Assembly (NCBI RefSeq): GCF_009711045.1
Contig: NZ_WMJX01000003.1
Location: forward strand, 81,966 to 145,965
Origin: Myroides albus
GTDB lineage: Bacteria > Bacteroidota > Bacteroidia > Flavobacteriales > Flavobacteriaceae
Direction: 5' to 3'
Length of the DNA: 64,000 bases
The position numbers and the translations under genes are program-made. The notes below the pieces were generated by a model, which saw nothing but the letters and a program-made list of their open reading frames with translations, had not been told where the DNA came from and did not search any database. Shown here one piece after another: positions 36,342 through 45,679 of this stretch; positions within the stretch are counted from its first letter, which is position 1; every line of letters begins with the position of its first letter.

Positions 36342-37355
36342 ATGAAAAATTTATTTACCCTATCAAGCTTATTTGCTGTGATTTTTTTGTTTCTATCCTG
36401 TTCAAGTGATGACAATGAAACAACTATTCCTGCAGACAAACAGAAGTTGACTTTAACTGCTGATCACGAAACTACCACTATTGGTACAACCGTTAAATTC
36501 ACTGTCAAACTTAACGATCAAATTATCACTGACGCCCTTGTTAAACAAAAAGACGGAGAAACGCTTACTTCAGGGGAATGGAAGCCCGAAGCTGCTGGTA
36601 CTTTTACATTTGTAGCCCAAAAACAAGGATTTGAGAACAGCAATGAAATTTCTATTGTTGTCACAAAAGAAAAGACACAACTCATACTTACAGCGAATAA
36701 AACAACTGTTGAAAATGGGGAAGAAGTTTTATTCACAGTAACAGCTGAAGAAGAAGGAATATCTGATTTTACTTTAGAAATCTTAAACAAAGAAAAAATA
36801 AACAGCAATAAGTGGATTCCAACTGAAGAAGGAACTTTTCAAGTTATTGCAAGCAAAGAAGGATTTATCGATAGTACTCCTTTAGAGATAATTGTTACAG
36901 AAAAAGTAGATGCGGAAGCAAAAGGAGAAGGCAGCTTCACTTATATAGGTGCAACCTATACAATTAACAGTAGCAAGTTAATACTACAGGGAATATCTTC
37001 GAGTAGCAACCCTACTGCAACATGGATATTACAATCGAAAGACCTTGAAAAGAACATTAGTGTTTACACTTTCTTTGCTACACCTGCAGCTGAGGGCAAA
37101 GATGGAAACTACACATTTGAAATGCCAACAACTAAAAATATATCAAGACTAATGCTTACAGTAATAGATGAAACTACGCAGTCTGTGATAGATCTTGCCG
37201 TAATGGGTATCGAAGTTGAAGCACAGTTTGGCGCTATCAATGTAAACAATATAGTTCCTGGTAATATAAAAATAGCAATAGAAGACTTAGGTGGTGAACC
37301 ATTTGAATTAAATTACAAAGGAACACACAACTACGAAAGAACAGTACACGAATAA
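36342..37355 (+). CDS. Surface lipoprotein with two Ig-like repeats (tandem paralogue 1)
   Basis: 337 aa. A lipoprotein signal ends at the lipidated cysteine C20 (LFLSC), followed by SSDDNE, an acidic stretch typical of the flavobacterial surface-export signal. Two Ig-like repeats lie at about residues 34-107 and 112-187. Each ends in a W-x-P-x-x-x-G-x-F-x-x-x-A-x-K-x-G-F block. The C-terminal domain (about 195-337) begins GEGSFTYIGATYTI and ends GEPFELNYKGTH. The same C-terminal domain is in the next two genes. I recognise no named family and no enzyme motif. A cell-surface binding or adhesive role is inferred. Confidence 0.75.
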   Translation: MKNLFTLSSLFAVIFLFLSCSSDDNETTIPADKQKLTLTADHETTTIGTTVKFTVKLNDQIITDALVKQKDGETLTSGEWKPEAAGTFTFVAQKQGFENSNEISIVVTKEKTQLILTANKTTVENGEEVLFTVTAEEEGISDFTLEILNKEKINSNKWIPTEEGTFQVIASKEGFIDSTPLEIIVTEKVDAEAKGEGSFTYIGATYTINSSKLILQGISSSSNPTATWILQSKDLEKNISVYTFFATPAAEGKDGNYTFEMPTTKNISRLMLTVIDETTQSVIDLAVMGIEVEAQFGAINVNNIVPGNIKIAIEDLGGEPFELNYKGTHNYERTVHE

Positions 37356-37407
37356 AAAACAAAAAATGATTAATAAGTAAATAACTACTTACTTAAATGA
37401 AACATCT

Positions 37408-38205
37408 ATGAAAATTTTAAAATATATAGCAAGCTTGAGTATCTTGTGTTTCTTAGCTACATCATGTAGTAGCGACGATAACAAAGACACAGATAAGAAA
37501 GAGCCAAAGTTACATTTAACGGCATCTTCAAATGAGATAACTGTTGATCAAGACATTACCTTTAGCATTTTCGCAGATGGCAAACCCGTAAATGACGCAA
37601 TCATAACACTTGCCGATGGGGAACAAATTGCCAATAACAAATGGACAGCTGTAAAAGCCGGAATATTTTACTTCACTGCAAGTAAAAAAGGTTTTCAAAC
37701 CAGTGAGAGAATCTCCATTACAGTGAAAGAAAAAGAGAAGGAAGAAGAAAAAGAACCAGAAGTAAAAGGAGAAGGAACCTTTACCTACAAAGGTAAAACC
37801 TATACCATAGACAAGAGTACACTTTCTTTTGAAGGGAAATTCAAATCTGACGATAACTCTTTTGAGGCAGGATGGATTATAGATTCGGTAAACAACGAAA
37901 GTGGATTATCTGTACTTTCAATATGTTTCACCCCCATTATCACAACAGCTGAAGGTAAAGAAATGTACCAATTGCCAAACGAAACTAATATAACCTCTAC
38001 AATGCTATCTATATTCCAAGATGCCTCAGAGATATATTACACTCGAACGAATGTCACTATAAAAGCAAAATTAGAGCAAACAAAATACGAAGAAATTGCT
38101 TCAGGATACATCAAAACGACTTGTACAAATGTCAATCAAGAAGATTTTTCATTAGAATACAGAGGGTTACATCACTTACACTTGCAAAATTGGACTGATT
38201 CATAA
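37408..38205 (+). CDS. Surface lipoprotein with one Ig-like repeat (tandem paralogue 2)
   Basis: 265 aa. The lipobox ATSC puts the lipidated cysteine near residue 20, followed by SSDDNKD. One Ig-like repeat (about residues 33-108) ends KWTAVKAGIFYFTASKKGF. A lysine/glutamate-rich linker (KEKEKEEEKEPE, about 110-121) leads to the shared C-terminal domain starting GEGTFTYKGKTYTI and ending EDFSLEYRGLHH. It begins 52 bases after paralogue 1 and is probably on the same transcript. Confidence 0.75.
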   Translation: MKILKYIASLSILCFLATSCSSDDNKDTDKKEPKLHLTASSNEITVDQDITFSIFADGKPVNDAIITLADGEQIANNKWTAVKAGIFYFTASKKGFQTSERISITVKEKEKEEEKEPEVKGEGTFTYKGKTYTIDKSTLSFEGKFKSDDNSFEAGWIIDSVNNESGLSVLSICFTPIITTAEGKEMYQLPNETNITSTMLSIFQDASEIYYTRTNVTIKAKLEQTKYEEIASGYIKTTCTNVNQEDFSLEYRGLHHLHLQNWTDS

Positions 38206-38233
38206 AAGTAAACACCTTTATAGAACTAATATT

Positions 38234-39046
38234 ATGAAATATTTACAAAAAACCATTGCTCTATTAAGTGGATTCGCATTGGCAACTGTCCTATTCTCTT
38301 GCAGTAGTGATGACAGTGATACAACAGCGGCCCCAGTAGTCAATCCACCGTTAAAGGAGCTTAAGCTTTCAGTAAACTTCGATACGATATACATAGGCGA
38401 AGAAATATACTTTAAAACTATAAATAGTGAAGGTCAGGATATTGAAGCGGAGGTGCTAACAGCTGAGGGAACCGTTCTTAAAAACAATAAGTGGACTCCG
38501 ACAGAAGCAGGACAATATAAATTTATAGCTAAAAAAGAAGGCTATAAAAACAGTAACGAAGTAAGAGTCGAAGTGCTTTCCCTTCCTGATGATAAAACAC
38601 AAGGCAAAGGAACTTTTATATTCAAAGGTAAGACTTACGAAATACAAGAAAGTCATCTTTCCTTGCAAGGTATGTATCAGGACAAGACCAGCACAAAACA
38701 AATGGCAGGGTGGATACTTTCATCCATTAACAACGATGAAAAAATAGCTGCTCTTTCTATTTTCTTCACTCCAGCACACCTTATCCAAGGAGATAAATAC
38801 TCTTTCGAATTACCTAAAAAAGATAATATTCTACAGACCTCATTGCGCGTACACCATTTAGAAACATTTGAAATATACGGGTACACAAGACAAGATGTAG
38901 AAATAAACCTAAACTTAGGAGATCCAAATGAAAAGAACATGATCTCTGGCAAGGTAGTAACCAAGTGTCAATCGCTGCAAGGTGAACCTTTCTCATTAGA
39001 GTACGAAGGTCAAAGTCGAATTGATTTAGATTTGTGGGATTATTAA
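38234..39046 (+). CDS. Surface lipoprotein with one Ig-like repeat (tandem paralogue 3)
   Basis: 270 aa. The lipidated cysteine lies near residue 23 (VLFSC) and is followed by SSDDSD. One Ig-like repeat (about residues 42-115) ends KWTPTEAGQYKFIAKKEGY. The shared C-terminal domain starts GKGTFIFKGKTYEI and ends GEPFSLEYEGQ. It lies 28 bases after paralogue 2 and is closed by a terminator. Divergence from its neighbours is substantial, so the duplication is not recent. Confidence 0.75.
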   Translation: MKYLQKTIALLSGFALATVLFSCSSDDSDTTAAPVVNPPLKELKLSVNFDTIYIGEEIYFKTINSEGQDIEAEVLTAEGTVLKNNKWTPTEAGQYKFIAKKEGYKNSNEVRVEVLSLPDDKTQGKGTFIFKGKTYEIQESHLSLQGMYQDKTSTKQMAGWILSSINNDEKIAALSIFFTPAHLIQGDKYSFELPKKDNILQTSLRVHHLETFEIYGYTRQDVEINLNLGDPNEKNMISGKVVTKCQSLQGEPFSLEYEGQSRIDLDLWDY

Positions 39047-39069
39047 ATATTAATGCAAATTACGAAGAC

Positions 39070-39113
39070 AGCTTCTACTTGAGAGATAACTCTCAAGAGA
39101 AGCTTCTTTTTTT
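39070..39113 (+). terminator. Terminator after the lipoprotein cluster
   Basis: A two-part stem (AGCTTCT + CTTGAGA paired with TCTCAAG + AGAAGCT, one bulged A, 6-base loop) is followed by TCTTTTTTTT. Confidence 0.8.
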
Positions 39114-39136
39114 TAGCTAAAGTCACATTCGTTAAT

Positions 39137-39985
39137 CTACTTCTTTCTAAACTCTAAAGGGTTCAAATTAGTCTCCCTTTTAAAAAACCTCCCTAAATAA
39201 GATGGATCTACAAAATTCATTTCATCAGCGATTTGACTAACACTCAAATCTGTATTCGCTAAATAATGCTTGATATTTAAAACAACTTGACGATTTATAA
39301 GCTCTTTGGGGCTATAGTGGAGAAACTCCTTTGATATTTGAGAGAGATAATAGGGTGTAATAGATAATTTATCAGCATAGAAAGACACCTCCCTATACTC
39401 CTTAGAATATTGTGTAATCAAATCCCAAAATTTCCAACAGAGTTCTTCTTGACAGCTGTAATTTTTCTCAATGACAAATTCATTAAAACATACCCATTCA
39501 GTCATAATTAAGAATAAACTTTGAAATTGATTGCAGATAATTTTCTCTGCTTTGAGATTAGGCAATTGAATACAATACAAAAACAAATCTCTCCAAATGG
39601 CAAAAGCGCGTTTCTTTTCACTGTCCAAATACATAACAGGATTGTAGTGTAAGTAACCAAACAGCTCATTAGGCAAAACATAGGCTATATTTGAAGCAAA
39701 ATCTCTTTCTACAAAATAATACGCTATGACCACATCGTCACTGGGATTGGAAAGAGAAACAATATTATCTTCTCCCCCCACCACAACACCCCCTTCATAA
39801 AGAGAAAAATTTTTAAAATCAATATTGAAATCTACCTCACCCTTTTCCACATAGAAGACTGCCAAATAAGGTAACACCAAGGGATAATTAGACAAATCGT
39901 CACTTGTCAGCTGGCCAACCTCTACACCGTACGAACACTTAATAGTTTGCATAAATCTTTTAAAAAACTTTCTATTATCACACAA
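39137..39985 (-). CDS. AraC-family transcriptional regulator
   Basis: 282 aa. The N-terminal 180 residues form a probable cupin-like sensing domain (YPLVLPYLAVFYVEKGEVDFNI). The last 100 residues carry two helix-turn-helix units (SITPYYLSQISKEF and VSQIADEMNFVDPSYLGRFFKRET), the AraC DNA-binding pattern. An internal ATG at 39952 (MQTIKCSYGVEV) is an equally plausible start. The gene is convergent with the lipoprotein cluster. It may regulate that cluster or the divergent GNAT gene, but nothing in the sequence proves a target. Confidence 0.88.
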   Translation of the reverse strand: MCDNRKFFKRFMQTIKCSYGVEVGQLTSDDLSNYPLVLPYLAVFYVEKGEVDFNIDFKNFSLYEGGVVVGGEDNIVSLSNPSDDVVIAYYFVERDFASNIAYVLPNELFGYLHYNPVMYLDSEKKRAFAIWRDLFLYCIQLPNLKAEKIICNQFQSLFLIMTEWVCFNEFVIEKNYSCQEELCWKFWDLITQYSKEYREVSFYADKLSITPYYLSQISKEFLHYSPKELINRQVVLNIKHYLANTDLSVSQIADEMNFVDPSYLGRFFKRETNLNPLEFRKK

Positions 39986-40024
39986 TTATAATAAAAAAAC
40001 ACTCTGAATAAGCAATATAGTTTT

Positions 40025-40032
40025 CAAAATTA
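40025..40032 (-). promoter_or_regulatory. Possible -7 box for the AraC-family gene
   Basis: The minus strand reads TAATTTTG (TAnnTTTG), 39 bases before the longer start. It has no -33 partner at normal spacing. Confidence 0.35.
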
Positions 40033-40078
40033 CATTTTCTTCTCAAATAAACCTATACAAGAAATGAACACCTCCTCC

Positions 40079-40086
40079 TACATTTG
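40079..40086 (+). promoter_or_regulatory. -7 box for the GNAT gene at 40146
   Basis: TACATTTG matches TAnnTTTG, 59 bases before the ATG. No -33 element was seen. Confidence 0.45.
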
Positions 40087-40145
40087 CCTCAGATAATTTA
40101 TAACAACTTCGAACGTAAAAGTTAAGAAGTACAAAACAGATTAAA

Positions 40146-40697
40146 ATGAAAATAGAAACAGAAAGACTGATACTACGTCCGTGGTTAGAGTCAGATGCTG
40201 AGAGCTTATACCTATATGCTCAAGACGAAAATGTAGGCCCACCAGCAGGTTGGCCAGCACACAAAAGTGTAGACGAAAGTAGAGAAATAATCAAAAAGGA
40301 GTTTGCGTATCCTGAAATCTACGCGGTTGCATTAAAAGAAACAAATGAAGCCATTGGCTGTATTGGATTGCTAATTGGCGAGAATAGCAACTTTGACATC
40401 TCCAATCACGAAGCAGAAGTAGCTTATTGGGTGGGTGTTCCACATTGGGGAAAAGGATATATTCCAGAGGCGTTAAAAGCACTGATTAGACACGCTTTTA
40501 CAAGCTTAAAGATGACTGACTTGTGGTGTGGATTCTATGAGGGAAACATTAAATCACTTCGCGCCCAAGCCAAATGTGGGTTTACATTTGCTTATAAATC
40601 ACCCAATAGATATGACAAATACTTCAAAGATGATCGAATCGAAGTAGTGACAAGGTTAAAATACGAGGAATGGTTACAAATGGAATCTCAAATGTAA
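40146..40697 (+). CDS. GNAT-family N-acetyltransferase (RimJ/RimL type)
   Basis: Acetyl-CoA-dependent acetyltransferase, 183 aa. The opening ETERLILRPWLESDAE is characteristic of the RimJ/RimL subgroup. The acetyl-CoA pyrophosphate loop is near residues 92-104 (WVGVPHWGKGYIPEAL), followed by a GFYEGNIKSLRAQAKCGF block. The substrate is unknown and may be a protein N-terminus or a small amine. It is monocistronic and divergent from the AraC-family gene. Confidence 0.85.
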   Translation: MKIETERLILRPWLESDAESLYLYAQDENVGPPAGWPAHKSVDESREIIKKEFAYPEIYAVALKETNEAIGCIGLLIGENSNFDISNHEAEVAYWVGVPHWGKGYIPEALKALIRHAFTSLKMTDLWCGFYEGNIKSLRAQAKCGFTFAYKSPNRYDKYFKDDRIEVVTRLKYEEWLQMESQM

Positions 40698-40919
40698 AAG
40701 AATACCGCAGAACCAAATTAAAAGCGACACTATCCATTCAAAAACATACTGAAAACCATTATCGAAAAATAATACTTAAGGCAGGGAAATAAGTAGTCAA
40801 AATGAATAAAAAACAGATAGATAGTGAAAATAATAAAACAATACCTTCTAAAAGAAATGAATAAGTCTTAAAATATACAAAACAATAGATTAGATACGAT
40901 AGATAAAGATATTTTTTTA

Positions 40920-40927
40920 TACTTTTG
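40920..40927 (+). promoter_or_regulatory. -7 box for pdhB
   Basis: TACTTTTG (TAnnTTTG) lies 35 bases before the pdhB start, at the end of a 265-base gap in which nothing else was recognised. Confidence 0.55.
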
Positions 40928-40962
40928 CTTTCAGTAAATTAATTACGGAAAATAGTAAAATT

Positions 40963-41940
40963 ATGAGAACGATTCAATTTAGAGAGGCGGTATGTGAAGC
41001 CATGAGCGAAGAAATGCGTCGCGACGAATCAATATATTTAATAGGTGAAGAAGTAGCAGAATATAATGGTGCTTATAAAGCTTCTAAAGGTATGTTGGAC
41101 GAATTCGGTCCTAAACGTGTAATTGATGCTCCGATTGCAGAATTAGGTTTTGCTGGTATTGCTGTAGGTTCTGCCATGAACGGAAACCGTCCAATTGTTG
41201 AGTTTATGACATTCAACTTCTCTTTAGTAGGAATCGACCAAATCATAAACAACGCGGCTAAGATGCGTCAAATGTCAGGAGGTCAATTCAACATTCCAAT
41301 TGTATTCCGTGGACCGACTGCTTCTGCAGGTCAATTAGGTGCTACACACTCACAAGCTTTTGAAAACTGGTATGCAAACGTACCTGGATTAAAAGTAGTA
41401 GTTCCATCTAACCCATACGATGCAAAAGGTTTACTAAAATCTGCTATTCGCGATAACGATCCTGTAATCTTTATGGAGTCTGAGCAAATGTATGGAGATA
41501 AAGGAGAAGTTCCAGAAGGAGAATACACTATTCCATTAGGAGTTGCAGAGATTAAAAGAGAAGGTAAAGATGTTACTATAGTTTCATTTGGAAAAATCAT
41601 TAAAGAAGCATACAAAGCTGCTGATGAATTAGAAAAAGAAGGTATATCTTGTGAGATCATTGATTTACGTACAGTTCGTCCTTTAGATCAAGAAGCTATA
41701 TTAAACTCTGTAAAGAAAACAAATCGCTTAGTAATCTTAGAAGAAGCTTGGCCATTTGGAAGTATTTCTTCAGAAATCACTTATTTAGTACAAGAACAAG
41801 CATTTGATCATTTAGATGCTCCTATACAAAGAATTACTACTGCTGACACTCCTGCACCATACTCACCAGTATTGTTGGAAGAGTGGTTACCAAACGCTAA
41901 CGACGTTGTAAATGCAGTGAAAAAAGTTCTTTATAAGTAA
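40963..41940 (+). CDS. pdhB: Pyruvate dehydrogenase E1 component, beta subunit
   Basis: Half of the thiamine-dependent E1 enzyme that feeds acetyl groups from pyruvate to the lipoyl E2, 325 aa. The N-terminal FREAVCEAMSEEM, the EEVAEYNGAYKASKG segment, TPIAE-type IDAPIAELGFAG, and the C-terminal transketolase domain with VSFGK and LRTVRPLD are typical of E1-beta. The alpha subunit and E2 are not adjacent, as is usual in flavobacteria. Confidence 0.94.
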   Translation: MRTIQFREAVCEAMSEEMRRDESIYLIGEEVAEYNGAYKASKGMLDEFGPKRVIDAPIAELGFAGIAVGSAMNGNRPIVEFMTFNFSLVGIDQIINNAAKMRQMSGGQFNIPIVFRGPTASAGQLGATHSQAFENWYANVPGLKVVVPSNPYDAKGLLKSAIRDNDPVIFMESEQMYGDKGEVPEGEYTIPLGVAEIKREGKDVTIVSFGKIIKEAYKAADELEKEGISCEIIDLRTVRPLDQEAILNSVKKTNRLVILEEAWPFGSISSEITYLVQEQAFDHLDAPIQRITTADTPAPYSPVLLEEWLPNANDVVNAVKKVLYK

Positions 41941-41960
41941 AAAATAAAGTATATTTGAAT

Positions 41961-41998
41961 ACTCCATCTTAACATTAGTTAAGATGGAGTGTTTTTTT
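41961..41998 (+). terminator. Terminator after pdhB
   Basis: A 12-bp stem (ACTCCATCTTAA / TTAAGATGGAGT) with a 6-base loop is followed by GTTTTTTT. It ends 16 bases before the next start codon. Confidence 0.85.
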
Positions 41999-42014
41999 TA
42001 TATATATTGTAGTT

Positions 42015-44504
42015 ATGAAAAATAAAATCCAGTTTCTGTTACTATTTATACTATTTCCTTTAATTACTTGGGGACAAACCAAGGTAAGTGGAAAAATCAT
42101 TGATAGTAATAATCAAGAAGTCCCATATGCCAGCGTTTACTTCAAAAACTCTACTGAAGGAGTAGTCGCAAACGAATACGGTAAATTTTACCTTGAATCT
42201 GCAAAATCATACACTACGTTAGTCATTTCATTTGTTGGATATAAAACACTTGAGATTCCTTTGACAGAACGAACTAATCTCAATATGAATGTGGTACTTG
42301 AACTCGATAACTTATTGGGAGAAGTAAAAATATTCGTAGGTAAAACATCAAAGAAGAACAATCCAGCGATCGATATTCTCAGAAAAATTTGGGAGCGAAA
42401 ACGAAAAAATGGTCTGAATATGTTCGCCCGTTATGAATATGACAAATACGAAAAAATAGAGTTTGACTTAAATAGTATAGACAGTGCTTATCAAAATAAA
42501 AAGTTATTCCGCGGTATGGAGTTTATTTTTAAGCAAATGGATACTTCTAAGGTAACTGGAAAAACCTATTTACCGATTTTCATCAATGAGAACATTGCTC
42601 AAGTCTATGGTGATAATGACAACAACAGAAAAAGAGAAAAGTCGCTGGGTAATAAAAACTCTGGATTTGACACAAATCAACACATCATTGCCTTCGTAAA
42701 AGACCTTTACGCAGAATACAATATCTATAACAATTACATCAAAATATTTGACAAAGATTTCGTTAGCCCACTATCGAGAACAGGGATTAATGTATATAAC
42801 TATGTTTTAGCTGATAGTGCCTTTATAGAAGACAAATGGTGTTATAATATTGTTTACTATCCTCGTAGAAAAGGAGAATTAACCTTTAAGGGGGATTTTT
42901 GGGTGAATGACTCCACTTTTGCTATTAAGAAAATAGCAATGGAAGCCAGTAAAGATGCCAACATTAACTGGGTAAAAGATATTTACATAGAACAAGAGTT
43001 TGAAGTGGTAAATGACTCGGTATTCTTATTGACAAGAGATCACTTTATGTCCGACTTTGCACTTTCAAAAAAAGAGAGTTCCAAAGGTGTTTATGGAAAG
43101 AGAACCTCAATCTACAAAAACCACAAGTTTGATATAAAACATCCTGATGAGTTCTATGCAGAAAAAGTAAACTACTTCGATGAGTCGATGTATAAAAGAG
43201 ATGATGAGTTTTGGAAATCCTATCGTTTTGAACCTTTGAGTAAAGATGAGCTTGGTGTCTACAAAATGTTAGATACTTTAAAAACTGTACCAAAATTCAG
43301 AATGCTATTTGACTTGACTTCTACCATTATCGGAAACTACTACCATATTGACAAGTACAAATTTGATTATGGTCCCATCTTTTCAACCTTTGGATACAAT
43401 GATATAGAAGGGTTAAGACTTAGAACTGGAGGGCGTACCTATTATGGTCCAAACGATAAATGGCGATTAGAAGGTTATGGTGCTTATGGCTTCAAAGACA
43501 ATCAATTCAAATATGGTGTTAGTGGACGTGTGCTACTTGACAACGATACCCGATTGATTCTATATGGAGGAAATAGACGAGATATCGAACAAATAGGTGT
43601 TAGTTTAACCGAATCTAAAGATGTCTTGGGCCGAAGTTTTGCATCCAGCTCTCTATTTGCAAGTGGAGATAATACGAAACTTACCAAAATCAATTTATCT
43701 ACTTTAGGGTTAGAAATTGAGCCTGTTAAGAATTTAAAATTCGAAACGACCTTTAGTTTCAAAACACTAAGAGCAGCATCAGATCAGTTTAACTTAGATT
43801 ACTATGTCGATAAAGAAAACAACATTATAGCAGATGAAACCAAGCAATCTGAAATAATGGCATCGATTGAATATACCCCTGGTAGAAAAACAGTAGGCTA
43901 TGGAGTTGACAGAACTGATATAGACAATAAATACTTAAGATTATACTTGCGCTATACTCAAGGGCTTAAAGGGGTCTTAGATAGTGATTTTAAATATGAG
44001 AAACTTCAATTGTATGTAAGTAAGCCTTTACTATTAGGTGGTTTTGGTACATTAACACCTATATTGGAAGTAGGTAAAACATTTGGAGAAGTACCTTTGG
44101 GGCTTTTAAATGTTGTACCTGGAAACCAATCGTGGTTTAATATTCAAAATACGTTTGCCAACCTAAATTACTATGAGTTTGTAACTGATGAATATGCATC
44201 ACTACACTTAGAGCACAATTTTGGGGGAAGATTATTCTCGCGTATTCCTTGGTTGAGAGATTTTAACCTTCGTGAAATAGTTGGAGTTAGAGGGATGTAT
44301 GGAAAAATATCTCATGGAAATATCGACTTAAATGCTTCAAGTATTCAATACAAAGCACCAGAAGACATATATTATGAATATTATTTTGCTATCGGTAACA
44401 TTTTCAAAATATTCAGACTTGACTTTAGCTGGAGAGGAAACTATTTAGATATGCCTGACTCACGTAAATTTGCTGTAAGAGGTTCATTCGCAATTTATTT
44501 CTAA
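42015..44504 (+). CDS. DUF5686 outer-membrane protein with carboxypeptidase-like domain
   Basis: 829 aa. A signal peptide (residues 1-20, ending TWGQ) is followed by a carboxypeptidase-regulatory-like domain (about 21-100, KVSGKIIDSNNQEVPYASVY). A long region of DUF5686 type follows, and the C-terminal half is beta-barrel-like, with alternating aromatic strands ending RGSFAIYF. An outer-membrane location is predicted. Function is unknown. The gene follows the pdhB terminator closely, and no clear promoter was seen in the gap. Confidence 0.82.
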   Translation: MKNKIQFLLLFILFPLITWGQTKVSGKIIDSNNQEVPYASVYFKNSTEGVVANEYGKFYLESAKSYTTLVISFVGYKTLEIPLTERTNLNMNVVLELDNLLGEVKIFVGKTSKKNNPAIDILRKIWERKRKNGLNMFARYEYDKYEKIEFDLNSIDSAYQNKKLFRGMEFIFKQMDTSKVTGKTYLPIFINENIAQVYGDNDNNRKREKSLGNKNSGFDTNQHIIAFVKDLYAEYNIYNNYIKIFDKDFVSPLSRTGINVYNYVLADSAFIEDKWCYNIVYYPRRKGELTFKGDFWVNDSTFAIKKIAMEASKDANINWVKDIYIEQEFEVVNDSVFLLTRDHFMSDFALSKKESSKGVYGKRTSIYKNHKFDIKHPDEFYAEKVNYFDESMYKRDDEFWKSYRFEPLSKDELGVYKMLDTLKTVPKFRMLFDLTSTIIGNYYHIDKYKFDYGPIFSTFGYNDIEGLRLRTGGRTYYGPNDKWRLEGYGAYGFKDNQFKYGVSGRVLLDNDTRLILYGGNRRDIEQIGVSLTESKDVLGRSFASSSLFASGDNTKLTKINLSTLGLEIEPVKNLKFETTFSFKTLRAASDQFNLDYYVDKENNIIADETKQSEIMASIEYTPGRKTVGYGVDRTDIDNKYLRLYLRYTQGLKGVLDSDFKYEKLQLYVSKPLLLGGFGTLTPILEVGKTFGEVPLGLLNVVPGNQSWFNIQNTFANLNYYEFVTDEYASLHLEHNFGGRLFSRIPWLRDFNLREIVGVRGMYGKISHGNIDLNASSIQYKAPEDIYYEYYFAIGNIFKIFRLDFSWRGNYLDMPDSRKFAVRGSFAIYF

Positions 44505-44519
44505 TAATTATCTTAAAAC

Positions 44520-44550
44520 TTGTTAGAAACAATGATTTAGAGTACTTTTG
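44520..44550 (+). promoter_or_regulatory. Promoter for ppa
   Basis: TTG (44520-44522), a 20-base spacer and TACTTTTG (44543-44550) fit the -33/-7 layout, 35 bases before the ppa start. Confidence 0.65.
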
Positions 44551-44585
44551 CAACCAATTTTGAATGAGTTAAAAAAATAAAAGAT

Positions 44586-45113
44586 ATGAGTACATTTGAA
44601 ACTTTTGATGCTTTTGTTGAAATTCCAGCAGGGAGCAGAAATAAATACGAGTATGACTTCGATTTAAAACGCTTGAGATTTGATAGATTGTTATATTCAA
44701 ACATGAGATATCCAGCTGATTACGGTTTTATTCCAGAAACATTAGCATTAGACGGAGATCCATTAGACGTATTAGTTATGTTCACTGAACCTTCATTACC
44801 AGGAATGGTGGTTGAAGTAAAACCAATAGGTGTTTTCTATATGGCTGATGATAAAGGTCAAGATGAAAAAATCTTATGTGTTCCTGTTTCAGATCCATTA
44901 ATGAACAAGTTAAACGACATTAATGATGTAAACGAACATTTCAAAAAAGAAATTGAACATTTCTTTAAAGTTTATAAAGACTTAGAGAATAAAAAAGTTA
45001 CTACTGACGGATTTGGAGATAAAGCAGCAGCAGTTAAATTAATTCAAGAGTGTAAAGATCGCTTTGACAACCTTGAAAATAAAGCTGAAGGTTTATTTAG
45101 CATCCGCTACTAA
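44586..45113 (+). CDS. ppa: Inorganic pyrophosphatase
   Basis: Soluble family I pyrophosphatase that hydrolyses PPi and drives biosynthetic reactions, 175 aa. Metal and substrate marks include EIPAGSRNKYEYD (residues about 11-23), YPADYGFIPETLALDGDPLDVLV near residue 46, and a lysine-rich helix VYKDLENKK near residue 125. The length is normal. Confidence 0.95.
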   Translation: MSTFETFDAFVEIPAGSRNKYEYDFDLKRLRFDRLLYSNMRYPADYGFIPETLALDGDPLDVLVMFTEPSLPGMVVEVKPIGVFYMADDKGQDEKILCVPVSDPLMNKLNDINDVNEHFKKEIEHFFKVYKDLENKKVTTDGFGDKAAAVKLIQECKDRFDNLENKAEGLFSIRY

Positions 45114-45128
45114 TAAAATATTATTGTA

Positions 45129-45158
45129 AAAGAGCCACTCAATGAGTGGCTCTTTTTT
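45129..45158. terminator. Terminator after ppa
   Basis: A 12-bp stem (AAAGAGCCACTC / GAGTGGCTCTTT) with a 3-base loop is followed by a T run. Flanking A bases may let it also serve the convergent DinB-like gene. Confidence 0.85.
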
Positions 45159-45163
45159 TATAT

Positions 45164-45649
45164 CTACTCTAAATATCTTTCTAATAGCACGTCGATATGA
45201 TGCAGTGTATGCCCGTAATTAAGCCTACCTATCTCTTCTACCGTAATAACGTAATCTGCTACTTTATTCTGTAATGCTAAAGCATTTGTTGTAAAACCTT
45301 TAAATTGATAATAAACACTCTTTAGCAGTGTAATATATTCCTCTATTAAGTCCTGTGGCTCTTTATTCTCTCCTTTGGCTTGATCAACATACTCATTCTC
45401 ATCAAATCCACTTAAAACACTGTTATCTTGACGAGCAATATGCAAAGCGCGATAACTGAAAATACGTTCACAATCTATCAAATGCTGTACTAACTCTTTT
45501 ACAGTCCACTTCCCCTCTGCATAAGCATAATCCCACTTGTGTTGCTGACTCACCTTCTCAAAGGTCTCTAAGACAATAGTAATGCGCATTAATAAGATCT
45601 CCTCTAATGACATTCCCTCAGAACGCCTAATGTAATCTATGTGTGACAT
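45164..45649 (-). CDS. DinB/DfsB-family four-helix protein
   Basis: 161 aa of the DinB-like metal-binding four-helix bundle superfamily. The three-histidine-type metal pattern can be traced as H-L-I-D-C-E in VQHLIDCERIFSYR near residue 52 and the C-terminal YGHTLHHIDVLLERYL near residues 144-159. Members include thiol-dependent transferases, but the substrate is unknown. It is convergent with ppa and has a good promoter. Confidence 0.82.
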   Translation of the reverse strand: MSHIDYIRRSEGMSLEEILLMRITIVLETFEKVSQQHKWDYAYAEGKWTVKELVQHLIDCERIFSYRALHIARQDNSVLSGFDENEYVDQAKGENKEPQDLIEEYITLLKSVYYQFKGFTTNALALQNKVADYVITVEEIGRLNYGHTLHHIDVLLERYLE

Positions 45650-45679
45650 AAGCTTTTAGTTTATCTATTTCTGTCTGTT

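Noticed and set aside
40802-40864. 20-residue ORF before pdhB
   Set aside because: Too short, strongly hydrophilic, with no promoter, terminator or membrane segment to support it.
41951-41958. TATATTTG as a promoter for the DUF5686 gene
   Set aside because: It lies before the pdhB terminator hairpin, so transcripts from it would be stopped before the gene.
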